64,000 nucleotides of DNA from a bacterium. Lineage in GTDB: Bacteria; Myxococcota_A; Bradymonadia; UBA7976; UBA1532. Position numbers and translations under genes: made by a program. Under the pieces are notes generated by a model. That model did no database searches. It had not been told where the DNA came from and saw nothing but the letters and a program-made list of their open reading frames with translations. Positions within the stretch are counted from its first letter, which is position 1, and the number at the start of each line of letters is the position of its first letter. Of the stretch, positions 8,106 through 17,194 are shown piece by piece. The stretch spans positions 1 to 64,000 of the forward strand of contig JAUHXC010000047.1 in assembly GCA_030427205.1 (NCBI GenBank), read 5' to 3'.

Positions 8106-9721
8106 CGCCGCAGGGCCAGCAGGCCCTCGCCGACCACCCAGACCTCGAGCGCCAGCATGACGGTGCCGACCACCGCCAGCAGCCACTCCCCCTCGCCGAA
8201 GAAGCGCCCGACGAGCGTCAGCAGCGCCAGAAACGAGACGACGAGCACCACCAGCATCGGCACCGCGGTGACCCACCACGCGCGCCCCTGGCGGTAGAGC
8301 CAGACCGAGATCAGCAGGAGCGACAGGCCGGCGAGCATCTGGTTGCTGCCGCCGAAGAGCGGCCACAGCGCCCGCTGCTGGCCGGCGATGCACACCGCGA
8401 GCGGCAGGGCCACCGCGAGCGCGCCGGCCAGCCAGCGGTTGCGCAGCGCGCCGATGCCGTAGATCTCGCCCAGCTCGTGCAGGATGTAGCGCTGGATGCG
8501 GGTGCCGGTATCGAGCGTGGTCGCCGCGAAGCTGACGACGAGCACCGCGACCACGGTCGCGGAGATGTCGGTGGGCAGGCCCAGCGCGGCGAGGAAGGTG
8601 CTGGCGCCGGTCACGAAGTTGACCACGCCGCCGGCGCTCGCGTGGGCGAAGCTGTCGTAATGGGCCGCCCAGTCGGCCAGCCCGGCGCTGACGGCGAGGG
8701 TCGCGATCAGCGCCAGGGTGCCCTCGCCGAGCATGCCGCCATAGCCCACCATGCGCGCGTCGCGGGCGCAGGCGAGCTGCTTGCTGGTGGTGCCCGACGA
8801 GACGAGGCCGTGGAAGCCGCTGATCGCGCCGCAGGCGATGGTGACGAACAAGAACGGGAACCACGCCGGGGCGTCGGCCGGCGCGGTATTGATGGCCGGC
8901 GCGGTGATCGCCGGGTTGGCGATGAAGATGCCGAGCAGCAGCGCGCCCAGACCCACGACGAGCTGGTGGCTGTTGATGAAGTCCCGCGGCTGCAACAGCA
9001 CCCACACCGGCAGCACGCTGGCGACGAAGGCGTAAGCCAGCAGCAGCACGATCCACAGCATCTTGGGGCTCAGCGGGCCGATGGCGGGCAGTTCGATCGG
9101 CGCCTGTACACCGACCCAGACCATGCCGTAGAGGGCCGCCAGGGCCAGCAGGGACGGCCAGAGCAGCTTGATGCCCTTCTTGTGGGTCAGCCAGCCGATG
9201 AGCAGGGCGATGATGATCTCGAAGTTGATCGGGATGACCGTCGCCGGCTGCTTCTGAAAGAGCGTGGCGATGGCGTCGGCAAAGACGGCGATCACCAGAA
9301 AGACCAGGAAGTAGATCACCAGCAAGAACAGCGTGCGGCTGCGCCGGCCGAGCACGACTTCGCTGATGGCGCCGACGCTCTTGCCCTGGTGGCGGATGGA
9401 GATGACCAGCGTCGCGAAGTCGTGCACCGCGCCCATCAGCACCGTGCCCAGCACCACCCAGACCACCGCCGGCAGCCAGCCCCAGACCACCGCGATGGCG
9501 GGGCCGATGATCGGCGCCGCGCCGGCGATGCTGGCGTAGTGATGGCCGATCAGCACATGGCGGTCGGTGGCCACGTAGTCGACGCCGTCGGCGTGGGTGA
9601 TGGCGGGCACCGGCTCGTCGTCGCGCAGGACGAAGACCCGCTCGGCGAGGTAGCGGCTGTAGAACCGGTAGCCGAGCGCCAGCACGATCAGACCGGCGAG
9701 ACAGACCCAGGCGGCGTGCAT
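8045..9721 (-). CDS. cstA: Carbon starvation protein CstA
   Basis: A 558-residue polytopic inner-membrane protein of the CstA family, which imports peptides or pyruvate when carbon is limiting. Family hallmarks are seen in order: the DGVDYVAT segment, HHYASIAGAAPIIGPAIAV, GAVHDFATLVISIRHQGKS, FHGLVSSGTTSKQL, and the late LFGGSNQMLAGLSLLL. At least 14 hydrophobic segments are visible. It is shorter than the Escherichia coli protein of about 700 residues, and matches the shorter class found in many Deltaproteobacteria. It is followed on the same strand by nothing closely coupled; upstream the nrnA-like gene ends 18 bp before its start, so the two may be co-transcribed. No LytS/LytT-type regulator is nearby. 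Confidence 0.93.
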   Translation of the reverse strand: MHAAWVCLAGLIVLALGYRFYSRYLAERVFVLRDDEPVPAITHADGVDYVATDRHVLIGHHYASIAGAAPIIGPAIAVVWGWLPAVVWVVLGTVLMGAVHDFATLVISIRHQGKSVGAISEVVLGRRSRTLFLLVIYFLVFLVIAVFADAIATLFQKQPATVIPINFEIIIALLIGWLTHKKGIKLLWPSLLALAALYGMVWVGVQAPIELPAIGPLSPKMLWIVLLLAYAFVASVLPVWVLLQPRDFINSHQLVVGLGALLLGIFIANPAITAPAINTAPADAPAWFPFLFVTIACGAISGFHGLVSSGTTSKQLACARDARMVGYGGMLGEGTLALIATLAVSAGLADWAAHYDSFAHASAGGVVNFVTGASTFLAALGLPTDISATVVAVLVVSFAATTLDTGTRIQRYILHELGEIYGIGALRNRWLAGALAVALPLAVCIAGQQRALWPLFGGSNQMLAGLSLLLISVWLYRQGRAWWVTAVPMLVVLVVSFLALLTLVGRFFGEGEWLLAVVGTVMLALEVWVVGEGLLALRRHSGGPPGPTADSGSQEQGA

Positions 9722-9739
9722 CGGCTCCCCTCCCCGCGG

Positions 9740-10705
9740 TCAGACGCCGGCGGCGGGTCCGGCCAGGGCCGATCGAGCCGCGGCGACGGTGGCCCGGGCG
9801 GCGGCTTCGAGCGGGGTATGCAGCGTCGCGCCGGCGGCCCGCGCGTGGCCGCCACCCCGGGGCGAGAGGCCACGCGCGACGAGCGAGACGTCGACCGCCC
9901 CGCGGCTGCGCAGGCTGATCTTCACCCGGCCGTCGCCGCGGTCGACGATCAACGCGCCCACCTCGACGCCCTCGATGAAGACCAGATCGTCGACGAGCCC
10001 GCCGGTCTCGGTGCCGTCGACCGTCGCGGCGTCGAGGGCGGCCCAGGCCAGCCGGCCGTCGATGTGCATCCGGCTGATCATGACCCCGCGCAGGCGCACC
10101 TTGTCGGCGGACTGCGAGAGCAGCACCTGCTCGACGATGCGCGCGTGGTCGATGCCGGTCTCGAGCAGCCGCGCCGCCGCGCGCAGCGTCGCCGGGCGGG
10201 TCAGCCGATAGCGGAAGACCGAGGTGTCGAAGGTCATGCCGGCCCAGATGCCCTCGGCCAGCTGGCGGTCGAGCGGCACGCCCCAGTGATCGCACAGCCG
10301 CAGCACCATCTCGGCGGTGGACGAGCAGGTCGGGTCGAGGAAAGGCGCGTCGACGTCGGCGTGCACGCTGCTCTTGTGATGATCGACCAACCCGCGCAAT
10401 CGGGCGCCCTGGTAGAACGGCGCCACCGCCTTGAGCCGGCTCGGATCGCCGTCGAGCACCAGCGCCAGGTCGATCGGGGCGTCGGGCAGATCGGGCGCCA
10501 CGTGGAAGAGATCGGCGTCGGCCAAGCTGCGATAGCGCTCGGGCAGGGGCTCGTCGACGCCGATGATGACCCGCCGGCCGGGCCAGCGCAGGGTGATCGC
10601 CCGCGCCAGCGCGGCGATGGCGCCGACGGCGTCGCCGTCGAGGTCGGGGGCGGTCAGCAGGATGACGCGGGCCGCCGAGACGGCCCGGGTGATCGCGTGG
10701 GGCAT
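9740..10705 (-). CDS. nrnA: DHH-family phosphoesterase (NrnA-like)
   Basis: A 321-residue cytoplasmic protein of the DHH/DHHA1 family, which includes oligoribonuclease/pAp phosphatase NrnA. The first motif DLDGDAVGA replaces the common DxDAxGS, a second Asp motif is present (LVLDGDPSRL), and the name-giving DHH is at VDHHKSS. The C-terminal DHHA1 domain with its glycine-rich RGGGHARAAGATL substrate-binding loop is complete. The expected activity is removal of nucleotides from nano-RNA or dephosphorylation of pAp with manganese. The ATG at 10705 has GGAG upstream. It lies between the hybrid kinase gene (58 bp upstream) and cstA (18 bp downstream). NrnA is the best fit; other DHH exonucleases are possible. 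Confidence 0.87.
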   Translation of the reverse strand: MPHAITRAVSAARVILLTAPDLDGDAVGAIAALARAITLRWPGRRVIIGVDEPLPERYRSLADADLFHVAPDLPDAPIDLALVLDGDPSRLKAVAPFYQGARLRGLVDHHKSSVHADVDAPFLDPTCSSTAEMVLRLCDHWGVPLDRQLAEGIWAGMTFDTSVFRYRLTRPATLRAAARLLETGIDHARIVEQVLLSQSADKVRLRGVMISRMHIDGRLAWAALDAATVDGTETGGLVDDLVFIEGVEVGALIVDRGDGRVKISLRSRGAVDVSLVARGLSPRGGGHARAAGATLHTPLEAAARATVAAARSALAGPAAGV

Positions 10706-10763
10706 GGGTGCGCTCCGGTGGCGGCGCCGCCGCTGCGGGGGCGGCGCGGTGCAGGCGCCGATA

Positions 10764-12806
10764 CTAACCGATCTGCCCGACGGGCGCGTCGACCGCCGCG
10801 TCCTCCGCCGCCCGGCGCACACCTCGGCACCGGATGATGGCCGCCCGCAGGTCGGCGACGGCGAACGGCTTGGCCACGAACGCGTCGGCGCCCGCGGCGA
10901 GGCAGGCCGCCCGCTCTTCGGGATCGACGCCGGCGCTCACCATCACGATGGGCAGCCGACCGGCGGCGCCGGGCCGGGCGCGTACCCGCCGCACCAGCTC
11001 GATCCCGTGCAGCCGCGGCATGTGCAGATCGAGCACCAGCGTATCGAAGGGATCGCCGGCCCGCTCGGCGTCGAGCAACCCGGCCCAGGCGGTATCGCCG
11101 TCGTCGAAGCCCTCGGCCCGGGCGCCGACCTTGTGCAGCGTGCGCACGGCGACCCGCCGGTTGATCGGGTTGTCGTCGGCGACGAGGCAGCGGCCGCCCA
11201 GCTCGACGTCGGCCTCGACGACCGCTGCCGGCGCAGCGACGCCGAGATCGAGCGTGATCACGAAGCGCGCGCCCTCACCGGGCGCGGCGTGCACCGTGAT
11301 GCGGCCGTTCATCGCCCGCACGGCCGCGGCGGCGAGCGGCAGCCCGAGGCCCACGCCCTCGCCGCCGGCCAGTCGTGAGAACGGCCGGAAGAGATCCGCC
11401 TGCGCGTCGGGCGGGATGCCGCAGCCGGTATCGGCCACGCTGAGCTGCAGCGCGCACCGGCCGCCCTCGGGCCGCCCGATGGCGGCGAGCGTGATCCGGC
11501 CCTTGGCGGTATGGCGCGCGCCGTTGGCGAGCAGCTCGCCCAGCACCTGCCGCAGGCGCACGACGTCACCGACGAGCCGCGCCGGCAGCCGGGGATCGAC
11601 CTCGACCCGCAACTCGACCCCGTCGGCGAGCTGAGGCCGGGCGGCCTGTGCCACCCCGTGCAGCAGATCCTCGAGCGTGAAGGGCGCCTGCTCGACCGGC
11701 GCCGCCTCGCCGTCGAGCCGAGAGAGATCGAGCAGCCGATCGACCACCGCGCGCAGGTGCTCCGCCGACGCGGAGATGTCGGCGAGCGTGCGCCGCTGCT
11801 CGACCGCCAGCGGGCCGTCTTCGAGCAGTCGGGTCAGCCCCACCACCCCGTTCATCGGCGTCCGGATCTCATGGCTCAGGCGGGCCATGAACCGCAGCCG
11901 GGCGCGGGCTTCGCGCTCGGCGAGCGCCCGCTGCTGCGCCTCGGCCCGGGCGCGCTCCATACCCCGCGCGAGGTCGGCGGCCGGGCCCTCGCGCCCGTCG
12001 GCGATCGGGGTGTCGATGTCGCCGGCGCCCAGCCGCTGGGCGGCCCCTTCCAGTCGGCCGATCGTACGGATCGTGCGCCACGCCCCGAACGCGACGATCC
12101 CGAAGAGGCCGGCGAAGATGCCGGTGAACAGGCTCCAGCGGCTGACGACCCGCATGTCGATGGCCGATCGCAGCTCGTCGAGGCGGGTATCGGCCGAGAC
12201 CAGCCCGACCACCCGGCCCTGCGCGTCGCGGATCGGGGCGTGGGCGCTGATCCACTCGCCGTGCTCGTCGGTATAGGGCGCGACCTGCGCCGCCCGGCCC
12301 TCGAACAGCGTCGGGGCCATCGCCGGGCGATAGTCGTAGCGATGGCGCCAATAGGGCTCGACCGCGCTGGTGACGACGAACTCCATCGCGTCGGGGTGTC
12401 GCCGGTCGGGTGCGGCCCGCACCGTATCGAGGGCCGCGGGTCGCACGCGCAGCGAGTAGATCGGCGTACCGAGCCCGTTCTCGATCTCGACGGCCCGAAA
12501 GCGCGCGTGGGCTTCCCGGTGCGCCGCCGGCGCGCCCGACCACCGGGTGAAGCCATCCCGCGCGGGCACCGCGTCGAGCAGCGCCTCGTGGGCCCGACCG
12601 TCCACCTGCAGCGCGAGCGTTGACGCCACCGCTTCGAGCCGGTCGAGGCCGTGGGTGGTGAGCTCCTCCTGGCTGACCCGATACTCGAACCAGACCGTCA
12701 CCGCCAACGTGCCGGCGCCGAGCAGCATCAGCGCATACAGGCGCCGCGTCAGGTAGCGGGCCAGCGGCGGGCGCCGACTCTCGGGCTCGGGTGCGGCGAG
12801 GGGCAT
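10764..12806 (-). CDS. Hybrid sensor histidine kinase/response regulator
   Basis: A 680-residue membrane sensor. An N-terminal transmembrane segment (about 20-42) precedes an extracytoplasmic sensing region of about 180 residues resembling a Cache/dCACHE fold, then a second membrane segment and a HAMP-like linker. The kinase core has the H box SHEIRTPMNGVVGL with His312, then an N box (LGELLANGARHTAKG) and G boxes (VADTGCGIPP, GVGLGLPLA). A C-terminal receiver domain follows with acidic pocket VADDN, phosphoacceptor Asp593 in LDLHMP, and the conserved Lys in VAKPF. There is no DNA-binding output, so it signals through a phosphorelay or a partner. The start at ATG 12806 is likely; a GTG at 12827 is possible. 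It is divergent from the serine-hydrolase gene. Confidence 0.92.
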   Translation of the reverse strand: MPLAAPEPESRRPPLARYLTRRLYALMLLGAGTLAVTVWFEYRVSQEELTTHGLDRLEAVASTLALQVDGRAHEALLDAVPARDGFTRWSGAPAAHREAHARFRAVEIENGLGTPIYSLRVRPAALDTVRAAPDRRHPDAMEFVVTSAVEPYWRHRYDYRPAMAPTLFEGRAAQVAPYTDEHGEWISAHAPIRDAQGRVVGLVSADTRLDELRSAIDMRVVSRWSLFTGIFAGLFGIVAFGAWRTIRTIGRLEGAAQRLGAGDIDTPIADGREGPAADLARGMERARAEAQQRALAEREARARLRFMARLSHEIRTPMNGVVGLTRLLEDGPLAVEQRRTLADISASAEHLRAVVDRLLDLSRLDGEAAPVEQAPFTLEDLLHGVAQAARPQLADGVELRVEVDPRLPARLVGDVVRLRQVLGELLANGARHTAKGRITLAAIGRPEGGRCALQLSVADTGCGIPPDAQADLFRPFSRLAGGEGVGLGLPLAAAAVRAMNGRITVHAAPGEGARFVITLDLGVAAPAAVVEADVELGGRCLVADDNPINRRVAVRTLHKVGARAEGFDDGDTAWAGLLDAERAGDPFDTLVLDLHMPRLHGIELVRRVRARPGAAGRLPIVMVSAGVDPEERAACLAAGADAFVAKPFAVADLRAAIIRCRGVRRAAEDAAVDAPVGQIG

Positions 12807-12917
12807 GCCGCGATCTACGATGACCACCCGTACACGTTACGGACGCGCGCGATGACGCTGTCGCTGGCATCGCACCGGTCGGCCTGCCACCATCGGGCGC
12901 GGCATGCGGAGGTGAAC

Positions 12918-14207
12918 GTGCGACGGGATCGAAGAGATGGGGTGCAGACGCCGCGGGGGCGTGCCGGGCGGCGGCCTTTCACGGCGTGGCTGCTCGGCGG
13001 CGTGCTGTGCGGGGCGTTCGTTGGGCTCGGCTGCGGCGGCGACGACGTCGGCGAGACGGACCACGGCCGGGCCGCGGACGCGGGGGTCGACGCGGCGCCG
13101 GACGCCGATGTGGACGCCGTGGACGCCGCGGCGGATGTCGGACCCGACGCGGCGCCGTCCGTTCTGGACGATCGCTGCCGCATCGCCGATCCGCCGCCGG
13201 TGGACGCGGCGCTGGCGGCGGCGCTCGACGCGGCGCTGGCCGGGGCGCTGCGCGAGACCCGGGCGCCGGGCATCGCCGCGCGGGTCGTCCTGCCCGACGG
13301 GCGGGGTTGGGCCGGCGCGACGGGGCGCGACGACATCCGCGGCGAGGCCCCGCTTCTCCCATGGGGTCGCTTCCGCATCGCCAGCGTCACCAAGACCTTC
13401 ATCGCGGCCGCGGTGATGCTGCGGGTCGGCGCCGGCGCCTGGGATCTCGACGCGCCGGTCACCGACTGGGTCGAGGGCTTCGATCTCGATCCGGGGGTCA
13501 CGCTGCGCCGCCTGCTGAACCATACGGCGGGGGTCTTCAACTACTCCGACGACGTCTCCTTCCTGCTGCGACGCACCGAGTACCTCGCGCCCGAGGAGGT
13601 GGTGGCGTTCGCGCTGGCGCACGACTCGGGCATCGCGCCCGGCGAGGGCTATCTCTACAGCAATACGGGCTATTTCCTGTTGGGCATGGCCCTCGAAGCG
13701 CTCGAGCAGCGGCCGCTGCAGGCCATCTTGCGCGGCGATCTGCTCGATCCGGTCGGGCTGCCGCACACCTGGCTCGATCAGGTCGAGCCGCCGCCGGATG
13801 ACTGCGGCCTCGGTCAGGGGCACGTGACGTACGATCCGGGGCTGACCGAGGGCTTCGACGCCGGCTGGGGCTGGGCCGCGGGTGGGCTCGCGGCGCCGAC
13901 GGCCGATCTCTGCGTCTGGGCCCGCGCGCTCATCGGCGGCGAGGTGCTGCCGCCGGCGACGATCGCCGAGATGTCGGTGCCCACCGAGCTGTCGCGGACC
14001 ATGGGCGAGGAGCCATACGGGCTGGGCATCATGGAGGTCGTGCGCGCCGGACGCACCGTCAACGGGCACACCGGCTCGACCATGGGCTTTCGCGGCGAGG
14101 TCTTCGTCGATCCGACCGATGGCACCTGCGTCGCGATTCAGACCAATGACTTCACCGCCCGCCAGGACATCGCCGCCGAGGCGGTCTGGTCGGCGCTGGC
14201 GCGCTGA
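12918..14207 (+). CDS. Serine hydrolase lipoprotein, class C beta-lactamase fold
   Basis: About 429 residues. A basic N terminus and signal peptide end at the lipobox FVGLGC, then comes an Asp/Ala linker (DAGVDAAPDADVDAVDAA), so the catalytic domain is tethered to a membrane. The domain is of the beta-lactamase/DD-carboxypeptidase (PF00144) family. The nucleophile motif is SVTK (Ser156), the second motif is YSN (Tyr247), and HTG (His384) stands where KTG is found in classical enzymes. Substrates in this family range from peptidoglycan stem peptides to esters, so beta-lactam hydrolysis should not be assumed. The GTG at 12918 is chosen for the GGAGGT 4 bases upstream; an ATG at 12852 and a GTG at 12942 are alternatives. 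Confidence 0.87.
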   Translation: MRRDRRDGVQTPRGRAGRRPFTAWLLGGVLCGAFVGLGCGGDDVGETDHGRAADAGVDAAPDADVDAVDAAADVGPDAAPSVLDDRCRIADPPPVDAALAAALDAALAGALRETRAPGIAARVVLPDGRGWAGATGRDDIRGEAPLLPWGRFRIASVTKTFIAAAVMLRVGAGAWDLDAPVTDWVEGFDLDPGVTLRRLLNHTAGVFNYSDDVSFLLRRTEYLAPEEVVAFALAHDSGIAPGEGYLYSNTGYFLLGMALEALEQRPLQAILRGDLLDPVGLPHTWLDQVEPPPDDCGLGQGHVTYDPGLTEGFDAGWGWAAGGLAAPTADLCVWARALIGGEVLPPATIAEMSVPTELSRTMGEEPYGLGIMEVVRAGRTVNGHTGSTMGFRGEVFVDPTDGTCVAIQTNDFTARQDIAAEAVWSALAR

Positions 14208-14253
14208 GGCATGTCGCGGATGGGCCGCGCGGGCCGGCCAGCGGAAACGCACC

Positions 14254-15543
14254 TCACGGCGCGCAGTCGATGGGGCCCAACGGCAGATCGGGGTCGAGGG
14301 CGAACCCGATGATCAGCCGATCGCGATGGGTCGTGCCGAGGTGGTGGTGGATCTCTTCGGTCACCCCGCCGACGGCGGTATTGCTGCCGGGGCCGGTCTC
14401 GTAGCCGCCGGCGCCCACGACCGTGCGGCCGTTCTCCGGGTTGTGCACCAGCATCCGGGTGCCCGGCGGGGGCCGGTCGCGCCAGTACATGTTGACGTAC
14501 CACGCCTCGTCGACGAGCGGCAGCGGGCGGAAGAAGGCCGCCTGCCCCCACTCGCTGCCGCCCTCCCCCTCCGGCGCCCAGGCTTCGGTGCGATCCATGG
14601 CATAGCCGGTGGCATCCTGGCTGATGGCATAGTGTTCGGCGATGCCATCCCGCGCCGCCGCGGGCCAGCCACCGCCGAAGTCATCGGCGACGGTGACGAG
14701 GTGGGCCTCCTTGACCACCGGGCCGAGCGCCGGGGTATCGAGGAAAGCCTCGCCGTCGACCATGCGGCACGGCAGATCCGGGTCGCAATCGCGCCAGACC
14801 ATGCGCAGAGGCTGCGGATCGAACGCGCAGTCGCCGGCGCCGAGCGGGCGCAGATCGACGTCGATGACATAAGGCCCGGGGCGCGCCACGCCCGCGCCGT
14901 CGACCCAGGTATCGGCCACCAGCCAGAGGGCGCCCGGCTCGACCATGCGGCTGAGCGCGACGTTGTCCCGGTCGACGCAGGCGTCCGGATCGGGCGCGTC
15001 GAGCAGGTGCAGGTCGATGTCGATGGCGTCCCCCGGCATGTCGTCGACGCGCACCGTGAGCAGGCCCGGCGCGTCGATGTCGAGGCGGTACCACACCTCG
15101 CCGCCGCTCTCGTCGGTGTCGGGGGCGCAGTCGTAGCGATCGATCTCGGCCGCGGGGGCCGCGCGGGTATCCCCTTCGAGGCTGCTGGGGAAGTCGCCGA
15201 CGACGATCGGGTTGCAGCGGGCCCCGGCCGGCTCGGGGCATGCGGGCCCGGCGTCGGGCGCCATATCGGGGCCTTGGGCGTCGGGCGGGTCGTCGATCCC
15301 CGAGTCGAGCGGCCCGGCGTCGGGCGCCGCGTCGCGAGACCCGGCATCGGGCGTCGCGTCGAGCCGGGCGCCGTCGATCGCGGCATCATCCACCGGGTTC
15401 GTCGCTCGATCCCGTCGCGGGTCACGATCGAGCGCGCTGAAGTCGGCTTCGGGCGGCCGGGCGTCGAGCGGCGCCTCGGCGGTTCCATCGGCGCAGCCGA
15501 GCAACAACAAGACCCCCCAGGCCGGGGCGCAGCGGCGGTTCAT
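14254..15543 (-). CDS. Secreted lipoprotein with PPC-like domain
   Basis: A 429-residue lipoprotein. The lipobox is LLLLGC, followed by about 80 residues of Asp/Ala/Pro-rich linker (DAAPDAGPLDSG and similar). A domain around residues 105-230 resembles the bacterial pre-peptidase C-terminal (PPC) fold (GEVWYRLDIDAPGLLTVRVD, then DIDLHLLD). The last 200 residues contain many aromatic residues and are unassigned; the motif EEIHHHLGTTH is histidine-rich and could bind metal. A GAGGTG site lies 6 bases before ATG 15543. It is divergent from the adenylate cyclase gene. PPC domains usually mediate export or binding, and no enzyme activity is evident. Confidence 0.83.
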   Translation of the reverse strand: MNRRCAPAWGVLLLLGCADGTAEAPLDARPPEADFSALDRDPRRDRATNPVDDAAIDGARLDATPDAGSRDAAPDAGPLDSGIDDPPDAQGPDMAPDAGPACPEPAGARCNPIVVGDFPSSLEGDTRAAPAAEIDRYDCAPDTDESGGEVWYRLDIDAPGLLTVRVDDMPGDAIDIDLHLLDAPDPDACVDRDNVALSRMVEPGALWLVADTWVDGAGVARPGPYVIDVDLRPLGAGDCAFDPQPLRMVWRDCDPDLPCRMVDGEAFLDTPALGPVVKEAHLVTVADDFGGGWPAAARDGIAEHYAISQDATGYAMDRTEAWAPEGEGGSEWGQAAFFRPLPLVDEAWYVNMYWRDRPPPGTRMLVHNPENGRTVVGAGGYETGPGSNTAVGGVTEEIHHHLGTTHRDRLIIGFALDPDLPLGPIDCAP

Positions 15544-15691
15544 CGGTTCACCTCATGGGCATCGTCCCGACCGAAAGCATAGCGCGGTCGCGCCTGCGCC
15601 GACGCCCGAAGAGCGGCTGCGCGGGCGGCCCACTATTCAGGCGGCGGGCAACCGCGTAGGCTCGCGGCAGCCCCAGCCGAGGTCGCGCGCC

Positions 15692-17182
15692 ATGGACAGC
15701 CCCACCACCACCGCACCCGCCGTCGAGCGCGTCGAGTGGTGGCGGTCGTTCGTCTTCCGCTTCGTCGCCGTCTACACCGGCCTCACCCTGGCGCTCTTCG
15801 CCGCGGTGATCATCAGCGCCAACGTCTTCGAGCGGCATCAGGTCGAAGATCACTTCGGCGCCATCCTGCGCACGATCGTGGCCAATACGGCGCCGCGGAT
15901 CGACGGCGACCTGCTCGCCGGCATCTCGTCCGACGCCGACGCCGGCACCCCGGCCTTTCGGGCGGTCGTCGGGCTGCTCGACGACGTGCGCCAGACCAAC
16001 GAGCTCGACGAGGACCTGCTCTACGTCCTGCGGCCGGCGCCCGACGAGCCGGGGGCCTTCAGCTTCGTCGCGATGCTGCAGGCGCGCACCTTCATCGGCG
16101 ATCGCTACCGGCCGCCGGCGCACATCGAGCCGCTGTACGCCCGCGCCCTGGCCGGTGAGGTGGTTCAGTCGGACATCTACATGGACGAGAACGGCGCGTT
16201 CATCAGCGGCATCGCGCCGATTCGGGATGGGGCCGGCGCGGTGGTCGCGCTGCTTCAAGCCGACTATCGGCTGATGCGCTACCTCGACGAGGTGCGCGAT
16301 CAGACCCGCACCAGCCTGCTCTTCGGCGCCGCCATCCTGATCCTGCTCGTGGCCACCGGCCTGCGCATGCATCGGGTCCTGCAGCGGCACATCGTGCGCC
16401 TGCTGAGCGGGACGGCCGCCATCCGCCAGCAGATCTTCGACCATCGGGTGCCGGTTCAGTCCGCCGACGAGCTCGCCCTGCTCGCCGAGGCGATCAATCA
16501 GGCGCTCGCCCGGCTGCAGGAGCGCGCGGAGATGATGCGCTTCCTGCCCCATCACACCCAGGAGATGATCGCCCGGGTGCTCGAGCAGGGGGCCCACAAG
16601 GTCGATCTCAGCGAGGGCCGCGAGGTGGAGGTCGTCGTGCTCGAGACCGATATCCGCGGCTTCACCGCGCTGTCGGAGACGCTCTCGCCGGCCGAGACGA
16701 TCACCCTGGTCAACCGCTATATCGAAGCGCAGGCGGAGAAGATCCTCGAGTTCGGCGGCTCGATCGACAAGTACATGGGCGACGCGGTGCTGGTGATCTT
16801 CGAGGGGTCCGATCGCGCCGCCCGGGCGCTGCGCTGCGCGGCCGACATCCTGCACGCGGTCGACGCGCTCAACCGGCGCGAGGGGCGCTCGATCCAGATC
16901 GGCGTCGGGGCCAGCCTGGGCGCGGTGATCATGGGCAATATGGGCTGCGAGACGCGCATGGAGCATACGGTCATCGGGCCCACGGTGAACCTGGCAGCGC
17001 GGCTGTGCTCGGCGGCGCGGGGCGGCGAGCTGGTGGTGCAGGCGGCCCTGGTGGACGCGGCGCACGCCCGCGCGCCGGAGCTGGCCGGGGCGTTGTCCCA
17101 GAGCGAGGCGATCCAGGTGAAGGGCTTCTCGACGCCGATCCCGGTCAAGCGCGCGATGCTCGCCGATCTGCCGCGGGGGTGA
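15692..17182 (+). CDS. Membrane-bound class III adenylate cyclase
   Basis: A 496-residue sensor cyclase making a cyclic nucleotide, probably cAMP, from ATP. A transmembrane helix (about 22-45) leads to an extracytoplasmic Cache-like domain containing FISGIAPIRDGAGAVVALLQADY, then a second helix (about 212-230) and a HAMP region. The catalytic domain starts near residue 310. The two metal-binding aspartates are Asp320 (ETDIRGFTALSE) and Asp364 (KYMGDAVLVIF), and the nucleotide-binding part VIGPTVNLAARL is complete. The arrangement resembles the Cache-HAMP-cyclase sensors common in Myxococcota. The sensing half is similar in layout to that of the hybrid kinase at 10.8-12.8 kb, so both may read external ligands. 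A GAGG site precedes ATG 15692. Confidence 0.92.
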   Translation: MDSPTTTAPAVERVEWWRSFVFRFVAVYTGLTLALFAAVIISANVFERHQVEDHFGAILRTIVANTAPRIDGDLLAGISSDADAGTPAFRAVVGLLDDVRQTNELDEDLLYVLRPAPDEPGAFSFVAMLQARTFIGDRYRPPAHIEPLYARALAGEVVQSDIYMDENGAFISGIAPIRDGAGAVVALLQADYRLMRYLDEVRDQTRTSLLFGAAILILLVATGLRMHRVLQRHIVRLLSGTAAIRQQIFDHRVPVQSADELALLAEAINQALARLQERAEMMRFLPHHTQEMIARVLEQGAHKVDLSEGREVEVVVLETDIRGFTALSETLSPAETITLVNRYIEAQAEKILEFGGSIDKYMGDAVLVIFEGSDRAARALRCAADILHAVDALNRREGRSIQIGVGASLGAVIMGNMGCETRMEHTVIGPTVNLAARLCSAARGGELVVQAALVDAAHARAPELAGALSQSEAIQVKGFSTPIPVKRAMLADLPRG

Positions 17183-17194
17183 GGCTGTCGGGGA

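Noticed and set aside
4878..10837. Very long open frames antisense to the FGE-like lipoprotein and cstA
   Set aside because: They run opposite to clearly identified genes, consist mostly of Arg/Ala/Gly/His, and have no domain. Such frames arise from GC-rich third positions on the other strand.
12918..14207. Beta-lactamase resistance gene
   Set aside because: The PF00144 fold is shared by many esterases and DD-peptidases, HTG replaces KTG, and it is a lipoprotein. No evidence supports beta-lactam hydrolysis.
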